DNA of 64,000 nt from Steinernema hermaphroditum. Lineage: Eukaryota; Nematoda; Chromadorea; Rhabditida; Steinernematidae. Of the stretch, positions 34,097 through 45,173 are shown piece by piece (position 1 is the stretch's first letter; every line of letters begins with the position of its first letter). The position numbers were made by a program, and so were the translations under genes. The notes under the pieces are model-generated. The model did not search any database, was not told where the DNA came from, and was given only the letters and a program-made list of their open reading frames with translations. The stretch is from positions 14,446,001 to 14,510,000 of the forward strand of contig CM059621.1 in the NCBI GenBank assembly GCA_030435675.1, in the 5' to 3' direction.

Positions 34097-35516
34097 ATGC
34101 CTCCGAAAACCGCACCGTCCGACAACGAAGGCGGGGGAGAGGAGATTTCAGCGCGCCGAAAAAAGGAGCGAGGGACAGGGAAGCGGAATGGAAAGGATAA
34201 GACGCCCGACAACAAAACGTCGAAGACGAACGAAAGGGCGACGAAGAGAGGACTCTCCGGAGAAACGCGTCCGCCTCAGAAGCCGAAGCCACAGGCAGTG
34301 GAGCAGTCACCGAACCGAGCGTAAGTTGTGGCATATAGCTGTATGTGATCTACTCCACTGCTCCGTTTAAGATGCATCTCACTGTATATGCCGCCAGGCG
34401 TCTCAGTAAGCGAAGTTCCCCCTGATGGACCACGCCTCACCAAGGAACAACTTCGACCGATCGTACGTTTCACTGCTTCTGCAAATGAAAGTCGGGCATT
34501 GTGCAGGCAATGAAGTGGGTGAAGCGCACACTGGAGAAGGGCATCGAGGGTCTGCGGATGGAGTTTGCCGCGCAGAAGAAACCAGTGGATCCGGCGCTGA
34601 TGAAGGAGTTCATCGCCAACTGGCCCATTGGCAAGAACCGCTACAAGGACGTCGGCTGTTTGGACGAGACGCGCGTAGTGCTGAATCCGAAGTCAGCCAA
34701 CAGCGACTACATCCACGCGAACTTCGTTTCGACTCCGCAGAACAAGAAGCGCTTCATCTGCACTCAAGGGCCCCTGGACACGACCGTTTCGGACTTCTGG
34801 CGGATGGTACTGCAGGAGCGGAGCAGTATCATCCTTATGTTATGCAACATCATCGAGAAGGGGATGAAGAAATGCTCTGAATATTGGCCGCAGAAACCCG
34901 GCGAGAAAATCAGCTTCGAAAACATCACTGTGCTGAACGTCGTCACGAAGATGCACGAGCTGCCTATGGAGTCCGCATCGAAGGTCCAAATCCGTATCAC
35001 AGGCATCTGCATCTACGTTGACGACCAGAGGGCGCACATGGTAGACCATATACAGTGGGTCGACTGGCCGGATCGAGGCGTTCCGCCGTGTGATCTCACT
35101 GCCATCGCATTGTTGAACCAAATTCGTCGCACTGTGTTTGTTTCCCTTATCTCTGCTGTTCCTGAGTGCGCTTTTTCAGTTTTCCAATTATTGTGCACTG
35201 TTCCGCTGGTATCGGAAGGACAGGATCAATCGTCATGCTTGAGTACATGCTCGAGAGGCTGATGGTAGGAGAGGACATCGAGAACATGGATGTTCTCCTC
35301 ACGCAGCTCCGGAATCAGCGAGCGTACAGTATTCAGGTGAGTCTGCCATTTTCACGAAGAGTCTCAGAACACGAGTGTTTTCAGACTGACCAACAGTATC
35401 TCTACATCCATCGCATAATGCTCGAATACTTTGTCAAGAAGTCCCTCATCCCGTTGGACCTCGGCCCGTATTTAGCTAAATTTATTGGAGATTACAACAA
35501 ATACTGCGAGTTTTAA
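34097..35516 (+). CDS. Protein tyrosine phosphatase, nematode sperm type
   Basis: Classical cytosolic PTP. Exons 34097-34320, 34372-34462, 34507-35135, 35180-35336, 35385-35516; 410 residues. A basic low-complexity N-terminus of about 100 residues precedes the catalytic domain: KNRYKDVG, DYIHANFVSTP substrate loop, FICTQGPLDTTVSDFWRMV, WPDRGVPP general-acid loop, the P-loop HCSAGIGRTG (321-330, nucleophile C322) and the Q-loop QTDQQYLYIH. All catalytic residues are present, so it should be active. Single-domain PTPs with this layout form a large, sperm-enriched family in nematodes. The TATA box resembles that of the MSP and kinase genes. Confidence 0.9.
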
Positions 35517-35951
35517 GCCAGTTTTCTGTTGGATAAATGTTTGCACTCATTGGTAGACAGTTTTGATTTATCTATCTTATTGGTTAGACGCCGTTCTTGT
35601 CGATGCTGTCTGCTAATTTCTTCTCGAATTGAGCGGAATAATAAATGAACAGCAGGACATTGTCACACCGTGGACAGCATACTCGGCTTCACCTCCTTGT
35701 TCGCCGCGGTTTCAAACTATGCAAACTGCTCCAGCCTCAGTGCTTAAGTCCAACAAGAGCACAACATCCACCTCATCTAATTACGCCTTCTTGTGTCAGA
35801 ACGGCAATGTGATACCCCATGAGAACGTCAACACCATGAACAAACATAAAAAAAGTATATCTATTTTACAAAATCTAAAAAACAACATAAAACAATCTAG
35901 GGAAAAATCTGTAGTACGTTAACAGCATACGATGAACCATTAATGGTGAAT

Positions 35952-37285
35952 TTAGTGCAGCGGTGCAGCGGCGTAGTTCAGCTGGTTCATTAACAGGTTC
36001 ATATTGTAGTCAACGCTTTTCCAAAACGGACTTGACACGACTTGGTTCGGAGTTGATGTTGCTGCAGGCGACACTGGATTGGCACCAGACGGTGAAACGA
36101 TGATCGGCGCTGGAGTCGTACGCACGGGAGAGAACAGGGAAACCGGAGCGACCAGTTGTGGTGAGTAACGTTGACTTGTGGGTCGATACGTGCCGTTCAT
36201 CAAAGCCAGTTCCATCAGCTGCTTACGCTTGAGTTCATCCGAACCTTCAGGCTATAATGAAGCATATTATGAAAACGTTCATGATGCGGGTATACCCACA
36301 GCAGGGACCAGCAGATTCTTTATCTTGAGGATGGCATTCTGCAGTTTGACTTTTGCACGGTTAGGTGTTTCCTCGCAGTGAATTAGCACGTGCAGTTCAT
36401 CTTCAAGGTGCTCCCAGTTGCGACGGCCGCGGTTCATTTCTTCCTTCTTGCGATCGCGCATCGAACCTTTTCCGCGCACCATAATCTTGCACCCAGTTTC
36501 TTGCTCCAGCTGCTTAGCGGTCATGCCGCGAGGGCCCAAGATACGACCGACGAAATTGAAGTCAGGGTGGTCCTTGACGGGAACGTAGACCTTCTCGGTG
36601 AACAGGGAAACATTGCCTACTGGTTCCGGCAACTTGGGCTTGTCACCGTTGGAGAAGTCGCACTGGAACAGCACAGAGCGAACACGTGCAATTTCTGCAA
36701 AAATTGGAAATAGGTAAACAGAGAACCGAGCGAACTGGCGTACCGTCGTTTACAAGGCGTTCGATGTTAAGGAAACAGCCGGGGAACACCTGCAGCTGTT
36801 TTTGTTCCTTGAGCAGGTCAGCGAGGTATTCCACAGAATATTCGCGACCATTTGACGAGCGGGATTGCACGGAACTCAGGCGCTGAGAACGGTTAGGTGT
36901 TGGAAGCTCCGCAAAATCTGCAAAAGAAGAATATGAATATGAAACAGGGAAAGCGCAGCTTACCATGGTCGCGTTCGAACGAAGAGCACGATGACGAACG
37001 GGAGATTCCATTGGCAACGGACTTCACTTCGTGCTTCTTGTTGATTTGGACAACCATTTCGTTAAAAGTTGAGCACAGTTCTCGGTTGAGAACGTTTCGA
37101 AAACTAAACGAGCGATGTGCGTTCGCCTTCCCATGGTTTGTGGGCAACCGTACTCGCGTCAACTCACTCTCACTCGTGGATTCAAACCATTTTCGTGGCG
37201 GGAGTGACTTCTCAGGTGAGCGAAACGCTGCCGGCCGGTATTCCCCGCACGTCCGTCCGCAAATGGAATCGCAAATGTTCTGCAA
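35952..37285 (-). CDS. STAR-domain RNA-binding protein (ASD-2/GLD-1-like), right copy, 5' exon not found
   Basis: Exons 37285 or earlier to 36964, 36917-36744, 36694-36300 and 36251-35952. Qua1, KH and Qua2 modules are as in the left copy, with only a few changes (LPEPVGN for LPGPVGN, AILKIK for AIFKIK). Unlike the left copy the frame stays open through the KWFESTSES region. No ATG precedes the shared part; a TTGCAG acceptor at about 37280, absent from the left copy where CAG became CAA, suggests splicing from a 5' exon. The first ATG after the shared promoter (about 37921) opens a 119-codon frame with no likeness to the left 5' exon. This copy seems the healthier one. Confidence 0.8.
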
Positions 37286-38061
37286 TGTTTCGGTCTCTCC
37301 CAGTGGGTCTCATGTTTAGAGACGAACTTTGCAGACATTTGGCGGACAAATGGCTCAGGCTCCTATTTTTGAGAAATACTTTTCTTGGTGATGACGATGG
37401 TCGGAGTCGATGTGCAGCTGAAACTTGAGCAGATTAATGCTGCACAGCAGGTACGTATCAATACGATAGAAACGACGATGTGCCGACAAAAGAGAGAAAA
37501 AGATTTGGAGAGAAAAAGTCGTTGAGGGGAAGACAGTGCGAAAGAAGACAATGGCTGCTTTGCGAAGACGTCACATTGTACCCCTTCGAAGTTTGTCAAT
37601 CCGTTTGTCGCCGATTTTTTTACCCTGTTGGTTCTGATAGATTCTGGGGTCGGAACTGAGGTTTCTGAAGTCACGTTTCTCCGATCTCTGATTAAATTCG
37701 AGTTTCTCATCCGTAAGGATTCTGCATTTCCGTGATTCTCTGCGTACTGGAGCCTTCTCTGTCTGTGCCGCGACTAGAACACGAAAGATTCGAGAACGCG
37801 GATCCGATTGATTAGCTAAGCAGTGCTTGCTAAATTCCTTCTTTTCATGTCTTCCCTTTGTATGTAATTCTCGTGGTTTTTGGTGATTTGATGCGTGACT
37901 AATCGCCACGAGATATGACATTCGAATCACATCTCATGAATTTCCAAATAGGGCTGCGTTTACAGCGGCACGGTGAATAGCGGCGCAATCATAAAAGCGG
38001 AAACGGAACGACTCTGTCAACAGCCGTGAGTCAACAAGTTCAGCTGTGGCAATATTTTTCC

Positions 38062-38069
38062 CATAAAAG
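38062..38069 (+). promoter_or_regulatory. TATA-like box (CATAAAAG) of right peptide gene
   Basis: Same position relative to the ATG as in the left arm; the whole divergent promoter is conserved between arms. Confidence 0.55.
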
Positions 38070-38100
38070 TCGTGTTAGGCCGTACGGGACATCAGTCGGG

Positions 38101-38392
38101 ATGAAACTGATTGTGTTGCTTGTCGCCCTCCTTCTGCTCGTCGGCGTCTTCGCCGAAGTCGCCTCCGAAGGCGCCAAACCGAAGGCGCCCTTCCGCGTCG
38201 TCAAGAGTGAGTAATGACATCTTGAGCATCTGGGATTACGGTAGTTCAGAGCCGGCGAAAGGCAATGGATTGAAAAACTTCTGGAAGCGCGCCGCTCCCA
38301 AGAAGTTCTGGAAGAGGAGTACCGACGAGGAGACGAAAAAGCGTCAGAAGAGAGACGACTACTACTACTATTATTATTATTACTATGATTAA
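38101..38392 (+). CDS. Small secreted FWKR-repeat peptide precursor, right copy
   Basis: Exons 38101-38206 and 38250-38392, 43-nt intron; 82 residues. It is identical to the left copy apart from a few residues in the second exon (for example GLKNFW for GVKNFW, ETKKR for EAKKR) and one more tyrosine in the poly-Tyr tail, ending in Asp rather than Glu. Signal peptide, both FWKR motifs and the KKRQKR site are intact. Because signal peptide and splice borders are kept in both copies, both are probably functional. The poly-Tyr tail is coded by TAY repeats and so is prone to length change. Confidence 0.72.
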
Positions 38393-38916
38393 GATTTCCT
38401 TGTGGGCTGTGGATATCTGATCAAATAAACAGGACGTATACATGCCTTCACAAATAACCAGAAATGTATCGTTTTCTGCAATCATTGCTTTCAATGACAG
38501 AAATACTGTACAGTAATAAACTGAGAAGGATAATAAATTAAACTGAACAGATTGATTAGGTGACTGCAAGAGCCTACCGATGGGGAATTTTCTGCAGATC
38601 TGCACGAGCGATGGACTGTATTACCATGACAATCAATTGAAAGTTTGGCCCGGTCCCGGAACGTTTAGCATGATGCACATGTTTATTAGCTGCTGCTTTG
38701 CGCTCACTTTCCCAGACGTAACTTTTTGCGAGTGGTCGTCCTTCGCCTAGGGTTGAGTATCCAATTCATGGCTGCACGGTTGGAAGTCACCTTGAAAGGC
38801 CTTTATGATCACAGAATTGATTTCTTGCCGGAAGCATTTTCACGTAGTGACTGTCCAGTTTTTATTGCCCGATATTAAATGTTTTCCCTAATTTGCAGGG
38901 AAATTGGAACGCCGCG
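38393..38916. other. Intergenic, no gene supported
   Basis: Begins exactly where similarity to the left arm stops. A TTTGCAG acceptor ends 19 nt before the next ATG. Confidence 0.4.
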
Positions 38917-40072
38917 ATGTACTTCAACAACCCTAACCAGAATCCGCGGGCAACCATACCTGCTCAGAACACTTACAGCCAGTGAGTTCTTTCGTGTTTT
39001 CGCAGCTGTTCTCATGTACGCGTTACAGGGACTACTATAGCAGCAGCGGATACGGCACTCCTGCCGCCACGTACAATGCAGCTACTGGCACATACAACGG
39101 ACCAATGAGCAACTACATTTCCGCTCTGAATGGGGCCGCGGTCCCTGCTGCTCCTGCAAAGAACTACAACACTGCTCTGAAGACAACCCCTGCGTCGACC
39201 GCTGCTACTGCTTCTCCCATGAACAGCTATCATACTGCACTGAAGGGAGCTTCTTCCGTGGGTAGCACAGCCAACAGCAACACCCAGAATGTGCCATCTC
39301 TGCGAATGAAGATGCTTGAAGAGGAGAACGATCGTTTGCGCCAGCGATTGCAGTATTCTACGAGGGAAACGGAAGAAGGGCGCCGGGCGTACGATGCTCT
39401 TTCTCGGGAATTCCACGGCCTGCGTGGCGCGCACGTCAGTGCCGTGAATGAGATACGCCGTCTACAGGAAGTTGTTCACCGTTTGCAGCGCCCGAAGCCC
39501 CGTGGTCGAGGAGGTGCGCCTTTGCAATGGAAGTTGGAAAGAGAGCAGTGGCAACAGCAAATCAAGCGCTCCGAAGATGAGAAGAAGGACGCTTCTGCCA
39601 AGTTGGAACAAATGGAGAGCGAATTGAAGGATGCAATCACGAAACTCAAGGAAGCACAAGAGCAACTGGATGGCATGCGCAAGAGCGGTGCGCAGAAGTG
39701 TGAAAAACAGGAGGTACTTAAAAGAAATTGGATAAGTTGTTTCAAAACGCACAGTTGTTTCAGGCGTTGGAAGAAAATGTCAGAGCCATACGAAATGACA
39801 TCGAGGTGAAGATAACCGGCATTACGAAAGCCAAGCTCGGACCGTCCATGATAGAAAGCATGAACACAATCCAGCGCCTGATAAAGTCAGAGCCCATTGA
39901 CTACGACTATGCAGAACCGAAAACTGAGCCGATGACTCCGACGCCATTTGACTCTTTGCTGCCGAAAGGTGAGCCAATTACACCAGTTACTCCGACTGCA
40001 CGCACAACTCCAAGTGAAACACGAGAAGAAGACGGAGAGAACGCGTCCAGTGCTGAACATTCATCGTTGTAA
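38917..40072 (+). CDS. Coiled-coil protein, paralogue A of a local pair
   Basis: Three exons (38917-38981, 39029-39713, 39764-40072), 352 residues. It begins MYFNN, then a Tyr/Ala/Ser-rich low-complexity region with a repeated Y(N/H)(S/T)AL(K/N)(T/G) word, a coiled coil (LEEENDRLRQRLQYSTRETE and on) of about 110 residues, an Arg/Pro break, a second coiled coil rich in Glu/Lys, and a C-terminal region with KSEPIDYDYAEPKTEPMTP. The IKSEP site fits a SUMO-conjugation consensus. No named domain is present. The first coiled coil and the KSEP..YAEPK.EP motif recur in the gene at 43052, so the two are paralogues. Confidence 0.75.
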
Positions 40073-40537
40073 TTTGTTTTGAACACCCAATAACAATATT
40101 TTGTTCTCTTTTGTCGTAGATGTTTAGCGTTGTGGTAGCAGCATTTATGTATGCGTCTACCGCCTACAGAGTATCTGGTGTCTGTAGGTAGTCCGTTTGC
40201 GGAAGGACAGCCAGTATTCACTTCGACACTCCGAGAAGCGGTCGCTCATGGCAAGTGCTGCCGCAGTGACTTCGACTCAACCCGTAATGTTCGTTTCTTT
40301 ATTTTTCCGCGATGTCACTGTCGATTCGGCCATTTAGATCAATTTCACTACTGAATGATCCTTCCGATTCAGAGGGTTCAAATAGCCTGTTCCTTGGACT
40401 GCTTCTTGGAATTCCTTCCTTGGTTTTTATTCTCGTGTAAGGTTTTTTGTTTGTAATGTTAACCATTTAACAATTGTTCTTTTAGTGTTATTTTTATACT
40501 GGTCTTCCGATGTGCGCAAGGAGTTTGGTTCTGCGGA
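40073..40537. other. Intergenic, no gene supported
   Basis: 3' flank of paralogue A and promoter side of the lysine-rich gene. A TCTTTTAG acceptor-like site is near 40485. Confidence 0.35.
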
Positions 40538-42664
40538 ATGTGTGCGAAGACGCAAGATATTGAAGCGCAATCATTTGAAGTCCGAATTCGTCAGTCGGCA
40601 AGGACGCTTGACCGCGAAGCTGTGACTTTGAAGAGAAGCAAGAAAGCTGTGATGAAAAAGCCTGTCAAGAAGGCAACGAAGTCTAGGAAAGCGACGTTCC
40701 AGTATGAGGAACCTGATTCCATCAAGCTCCAGAATGCAACACCGGAGTCGTCCAAGAAATCAAGTGCATCAGAGATAGAGGCAAGCCACCACCCGAAGTT
40801 TGACTCTGACGTGGCGCAGAACTCAACTCTGAAGTCGGCCAAGAAGGCAAAGAAAATTAAGAAAGTTAGAATCCGGTATGCGGAGCATAACTTTGACGTG
40901 GTCCCGAATGCGGCTCCAAAGTCATCCAAGAAGGTAAACAGATCTGAGAAAGAAAAAAGCCACCACTCAAAGTTTGACTCTGACGTGGCCCATAATTCAG
41001 CTGAGAAGTCGGACAATAAGGCGAAGGAAGCTAAGAAGGTTATAATCCAGCATGCGGGAAATGATTCTGACATGGACCAGAATGCGGCTCTGAAGTCGTC
41101 CAAGAAGGCAAGGGAGGTTAGGAAAGTTAGAATCCAGCATGCGGAGCATGGTTTTGACATGGTCCAGAATGCGGCTCTGAAGTCATCCAAGAAGGTAAAC
41201 AGATTCGAGAAAGAGGAAAGCCACCACTCGAACTTTGACTCTGACGTGGCCCAGAATTCAGCTGCGAAGTTGGACAAGAAGGCGAAGGAAGCCAAGAAGG
41301 TTATAATCCATTATGTCAATCATGACTCTGACGTGGTCCAGAATGCGGCTCCGAAGTCGGACAGGAAGGCAAAAAAGCCCAAGAAAGAAAGAATACAGGA
41401 TGCCAAGCAAGACTCTGTCAAGCTCCGGAATATAATTCCGGAGTCTTCCAAGAAGGCAAATGGATCGGAGAAAGATGAAAGCCACCGCCCGAAATTTGAT
41501 GGTGACGTGGCACAGAATTCAGCTCCGAAGTTACCTAAGAAGACAAAGGAAGCCAAGAAAGTTAGAATCCAGCATGTTGAAGATGATTTCGAAGAGGTCA
41601 AGAATTCGGCTCCGAGATTGGCCAAGAACGCAAAGGAAACTAAGAAAGCAAAAAACAACCGTGCGAAGTACGACTCAGATAAGCTCCAGAATGCAGTTCC
41701 GAAATCTCACAAGAAGGCAAAGTCGACTAAGAAAGTGAGGGTCCGACATGCGCACTATGACGCTGGCAAGTCTCAGAATGCAACTCCGAAGCCTGGCAAG
41801 AAGGTGAAGAAGAAGTCGGAAGAAACATGTCCGAACAGGAATGAACAGGACAAGGACAACGATCCCCATATAGAGCAGAAGACAAGTAAAAAGATAAGGA
41901 AAACATCAGAGCCGGAGAGCTCGAGCACGACTAGCAAGGAAGCTGGGCGCACGACTAGCAAAGATTCCGGAAGCACGACAAGCGAGGAAACAGGACGCAC
42001 GACAAGAAACGGAAAGGATAGTGGTAGAAGAAAGAGAAAATGCGAGACGGTGAAGGCGAACAAGAACTCCCTGAAGAGGCGGGCAATTAATCAGCATAAG
42101 GTATTTAACCTGAAGTTCGTTAGCTGCTACACACTAACACTAACGTTTAGGATCTCAAAACCAACGACAAAGCTCTCGAAGATTCGAAAGCGCCGACTTT
42201 GAAATGGAATATTAAGCAAGGTCCGATGGTTACAAAGTACTATCCTGATTCAAATGTCGCTCCTATAAAATCGGAAAACCCAAGTTACTTTGGCCTACCC
42301 TTTGCACCGCACAATCCAGTAAAACGTCAAGGGGTGAGTTTTCAATTCCAATGGTAAAAAATTAACGCTGCTTTAGCACATGAAAGAGAAGCCAAACGAG
42401 GTATTGAAACCAAAAGAAACGGCTAAACCGAAGGACAAGGATGAAGCAGGAAAACCGGGTGACCAGAAGGATGCAGTGATATCAGGCAACAAGAAGGATG
42501 TGGTGAAACCGAGCGGTAATGTGGAAGCAGCAAAACCGAATGAAGCGCTAAATCAGCGCCAATTGCGGCAACCCGGTCAAACGCAGATTGATTCTTCGGT
42601 AGACATGTCTTTGGCGACTGCGGAGCCAGCCGCGCCTGGGAGCGTTCAGGATGCTCGGAAATGA
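40538..42664 (+). CDS. Lysine-rich protein with 29-residue tandem repeats
   Basis: Three exons (40538-42100, 42151-42333, 42377-42664), 677 residues. From residue 63 to 410 it consists of twelve uninterrupted repeats of exactly 29 residues, followed by a partial thirteenth. Each unit begins (V/K)xxN(A/S)xxK(S/L)xKK; two sub-types alternate, one ending SHHSKFDSD and one with KEAKKVIIQHAxxD. A Ser/Thr-rich stretch with TTSKEAGRTTSKDSGSTTSE follows, then Lys/Pro-rich tails. The strong positive charge suggests nucleic-acid or chromatin binding, as in sperm nuclear basic proteins, but this is inference. No family is recognised. It sits between the two coiled-coil paralogues in the same direction. 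Confidence 0.75.
40724..41767 (+). repeat. Twelve in-frame 87-bp tandem repeats
   Basis: The coding repeat of the lysine-rich gene: 12 x 87 bp with no length change. Units 3-5, 6-8 and 9-11 form a three-unit (261-bp) higher-order period in which every third unit carries the SHH(S/P)(K/N)F(D) ending; units 1-2 are an incomplete first period. Confidence 0.85.
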
Positions 42665-43051
42665 AGTATTCCCAGTGTGATCGTAATTATAAGTTTTGTG
42701 ACATTGTCCAATGTTGTGTGCATGTTCTATGTATCAAGATGGAATTCCGAAAGTTTGGGAATATGCTAGTCGCGAAATCGTCGGAATATCCAAATGGGGC
42801 GATGTTGTCTTGCTGAGCACACAATGTGTGATGGTTTCTTTTATGCGCGTGAGGTGCTCCATTGAGCCCATTGGATTGTATTTTTTGCATGTAGTTGCGT
42901 GTATGGACTTTTTGTATCTGTTATTTCGTGTTCTTATTTGATACATGATTTCGTCACAATCAGCTACGCCATAAGTTGTGCGTGTACAACGCGGCTTTTC
43001 TTAAAGTTTTGAGTTTTAATCATTTGATCATTACAGGAACAACGTCTCACG

Positions 43052-44505
43052 ATGTATTTCAACAACATTAACGAGAATATAATGCTAGTGGATGTGTACA
43101 CTCAAAACTCATACGACCAGTTAGTTATCCATCCTTTAAATTGTTCATGATAATTTATTTTCTTTAGGCAGTTCTACGGCGGTCACCCAAATGGAGCTGG
43201 ATGTACTGTTGCTCAGAACACTGCATCGTCTACCTTTGTGCTCGAAGAAGAGAACGAGCGACTGCGCCAACGACTGCGTTTGACCGCCAAGGAGACCGAA
43301 GAAGCACAACATGCCTACGACACTCTTTCTCGAGAGCTACAGGGTCTCCGTGACGCTCACGCCACCACCACAAGAGAATTGCGCCGTCTGCAGAATCTTG
43401 TTCGCCGTTCCGGTCTTCAAAACCCTCGACGTCGCAGAGGAGCAGCTTTGAGGTGGAATGTGGAAGGAGTTGTGAACCCTTGGATGAAGTCAGAACCTAT
43501 GGAGTGTGAGTATGCCGAACCAAAGAAAGAACCGATAAGCCCAGCATCATCGTGTCTGCTTTCAAAGTGCCAGCTGGTTAAATCTCTTGCACCATTCGAG
43601 AAAGGTAAGCTGGCTTTCTATGTGCCGTCGTCATGCCTTATTTATTGTGCTGTGCTAAATCCAGGAGGAAACATATTTGACTTCTTAAGGAAGTTGAAAG
43701 CGCAAGGATATTTGACCCAGAAAACAGCCAGCGAGGAACAAGCGACTTACTGTAGCGAAACCAATAAACCACAGATTTTCGAGGAGAAACTGAAGTTCAC
43801 ACCTGTCCCGGGTAGCATTGCACCGATTGGCGCCGAAAGGAAGCAGATTGAACTTCCAACTGACGTGTTAAGCCGAGATCCCAGACTTTTGGCTTTCCGA
43901 TACTCTGATGTATTGCTTGCTTTTTTGAAGAAGAACGATGAAGCATGTGATATATGCGGATTGAACCTTGCTGAAGCATCGATAAAAGCAAAAAATGATC
44001 ATAGAGACTCTCACACCTTAACAAATTTGCGACGCATTAGCGGAGTGATGGGAAGTCGCCCGTGGTATCAACCGAAATCGGTAAGTCTCCGTAACATATG
44101 CTTCGTGCTATCCACAGATGTGTTTAGTCTTTTTGGTCAACTTCCGAGCGTGTGAGATTTGGAGAACAACAGCAGGAGGTGAGTGTTTGTTACTAATTTT
44201 TCCTGATATTGTTTAATCTTTGTCGCAGACATCTGAGCAGGTCGAACTTGAAGTGCAGCAAAAAACCGGTGCAACGATGAAGAAAGTGGGAGAAAGTTTA
44301 TCAATGCTTTGTCTTCCTTCCGCTGGAGTCACAGAGAAGGTATTATTTTGGAGATTGTCTCCGAAGTCTTATACATTCTTCCGTTTAGAAATGCTACGCG
44401 TGTCTCGAGGAGTTTACTGAGTTTTATGACGCTGATGATGATGAGTGGATGCTTAAGGACTGCATGAAGGACGATGTCGGATTCCGCCACAGTGGCTGCG
44501 CTTGA
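43052..44505 (+). CDS. Coiled-coil protein with Pcf11-type zinc fingers, paralogue B
   Basis: Six exons (43052-43119, 43168-43604, 43665-44080, 44128-44178, 44229-44339, 44389-44505), 399 residues. The N-terminal third matches paralogue A: MYFNN start, LEEENERLRQRLRLTAKETE coiled coil, KSEPMECEYAEPKKEPISP. The C-terminal part has two zinc sites as in the 3' end of Pcf11: CDICGLNLAEASIKAKNDH..H (C2H2) and CYACLEEFTEFYDADDDEW..H..C. In Pcf11 these bind CLP1 during mRNA 3' end processing. The N-terminal CTD-interacting domain of Pcf11 is missing. It may be a split-off or degenerate Pcf11 relative acting in cleavage and polyadenylation. Confidence 0.8.
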
Positions 44506-45173
44506 TGCACTGTGTTAACTGTATATATATAATTTACTTGTCTGTTCATTAAAATCACATCTTTCGATCCATGTCACATGTCCAGAATTTCAGCTGTTTT
44601 ACGGCAGTATCTATCGTTAATTTCAGGTCGATTATCGCGCAGAGGAGGAAGGGACGATCCTAAGGCGGTGACGCCGACGGAGAGAGATCGTCGAAGAGTC
44701 CATGGACTGTAGGCGCCGCCGATGACTTTTATGACTTTTATTGTTTAACCAGAAATGTAGACGACGTGTCACTTGGTGATGTTGGCTACAGGCTACATTA
44801 TATGTGATGTACTAATGAAATGAGCTTTAATCCTAATTACAGTAATCGTCAGACGGATCACGGCAATACCGAGACACCGGAGGATGCGACGAGTCTCTTC
44901 CAGCTCGTCTCATTCTTTTTTTCGTACTCGCGCTCGCTCCTAACTTTTTTCTCACATCGCATCCGCTATCACCAAGACGGTGACCTCTTGATTCCAAACT
45001 CTCGTACGAAGCGGCCATTCGTTGTCGTCGGTGATCGCTACAAACTACATAGTTTATTGTTGTCGCTCGTCGATCGATTTTTGCACAACACTTTGCTTGA
45101 GTCCATGTGCTCCTCTCGCGGTGTTTATCTCCACGCGTAGATCCAAAATATTCTTCGTTTTAGGCTGTGCAAA
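44506..45173. other. Intergenic, no gene supported
   Basis: Frames here lack domains. A CGTTTTAG acceptor about 11 nt before the CPT2 ATG may take a spliced leader. Confidence 0.4.

Larger units (their letters stand above)
35785..38392. repeat. Right arm of the inverted duplication
   Basis: Reverse-orientation partner of 19451-21775. The internal end is in the 3' flank of the STAR gene and the outer end is the peptide stop codon, after which the two flanks differ completely. About 600 bp between the promoter and the first shared STAR exon (roughly 37320-37925) has no counterpart in the left arm. Confidence 0.88.

Noticed and set aside
35629..35922. A 97-codon plus-strand frame after the phosphatase
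   Set aside because: It reads into the 3' flank of the right duplication arm and has no partner in the left arm frame.
40591..42097. Long minus-strand frames across the lysine-rich gene
   Set aside because: Antisense shadows of the 87-bp repeats; they are hydrophobic only because lysine codons read as phenylalanine on the other strand.
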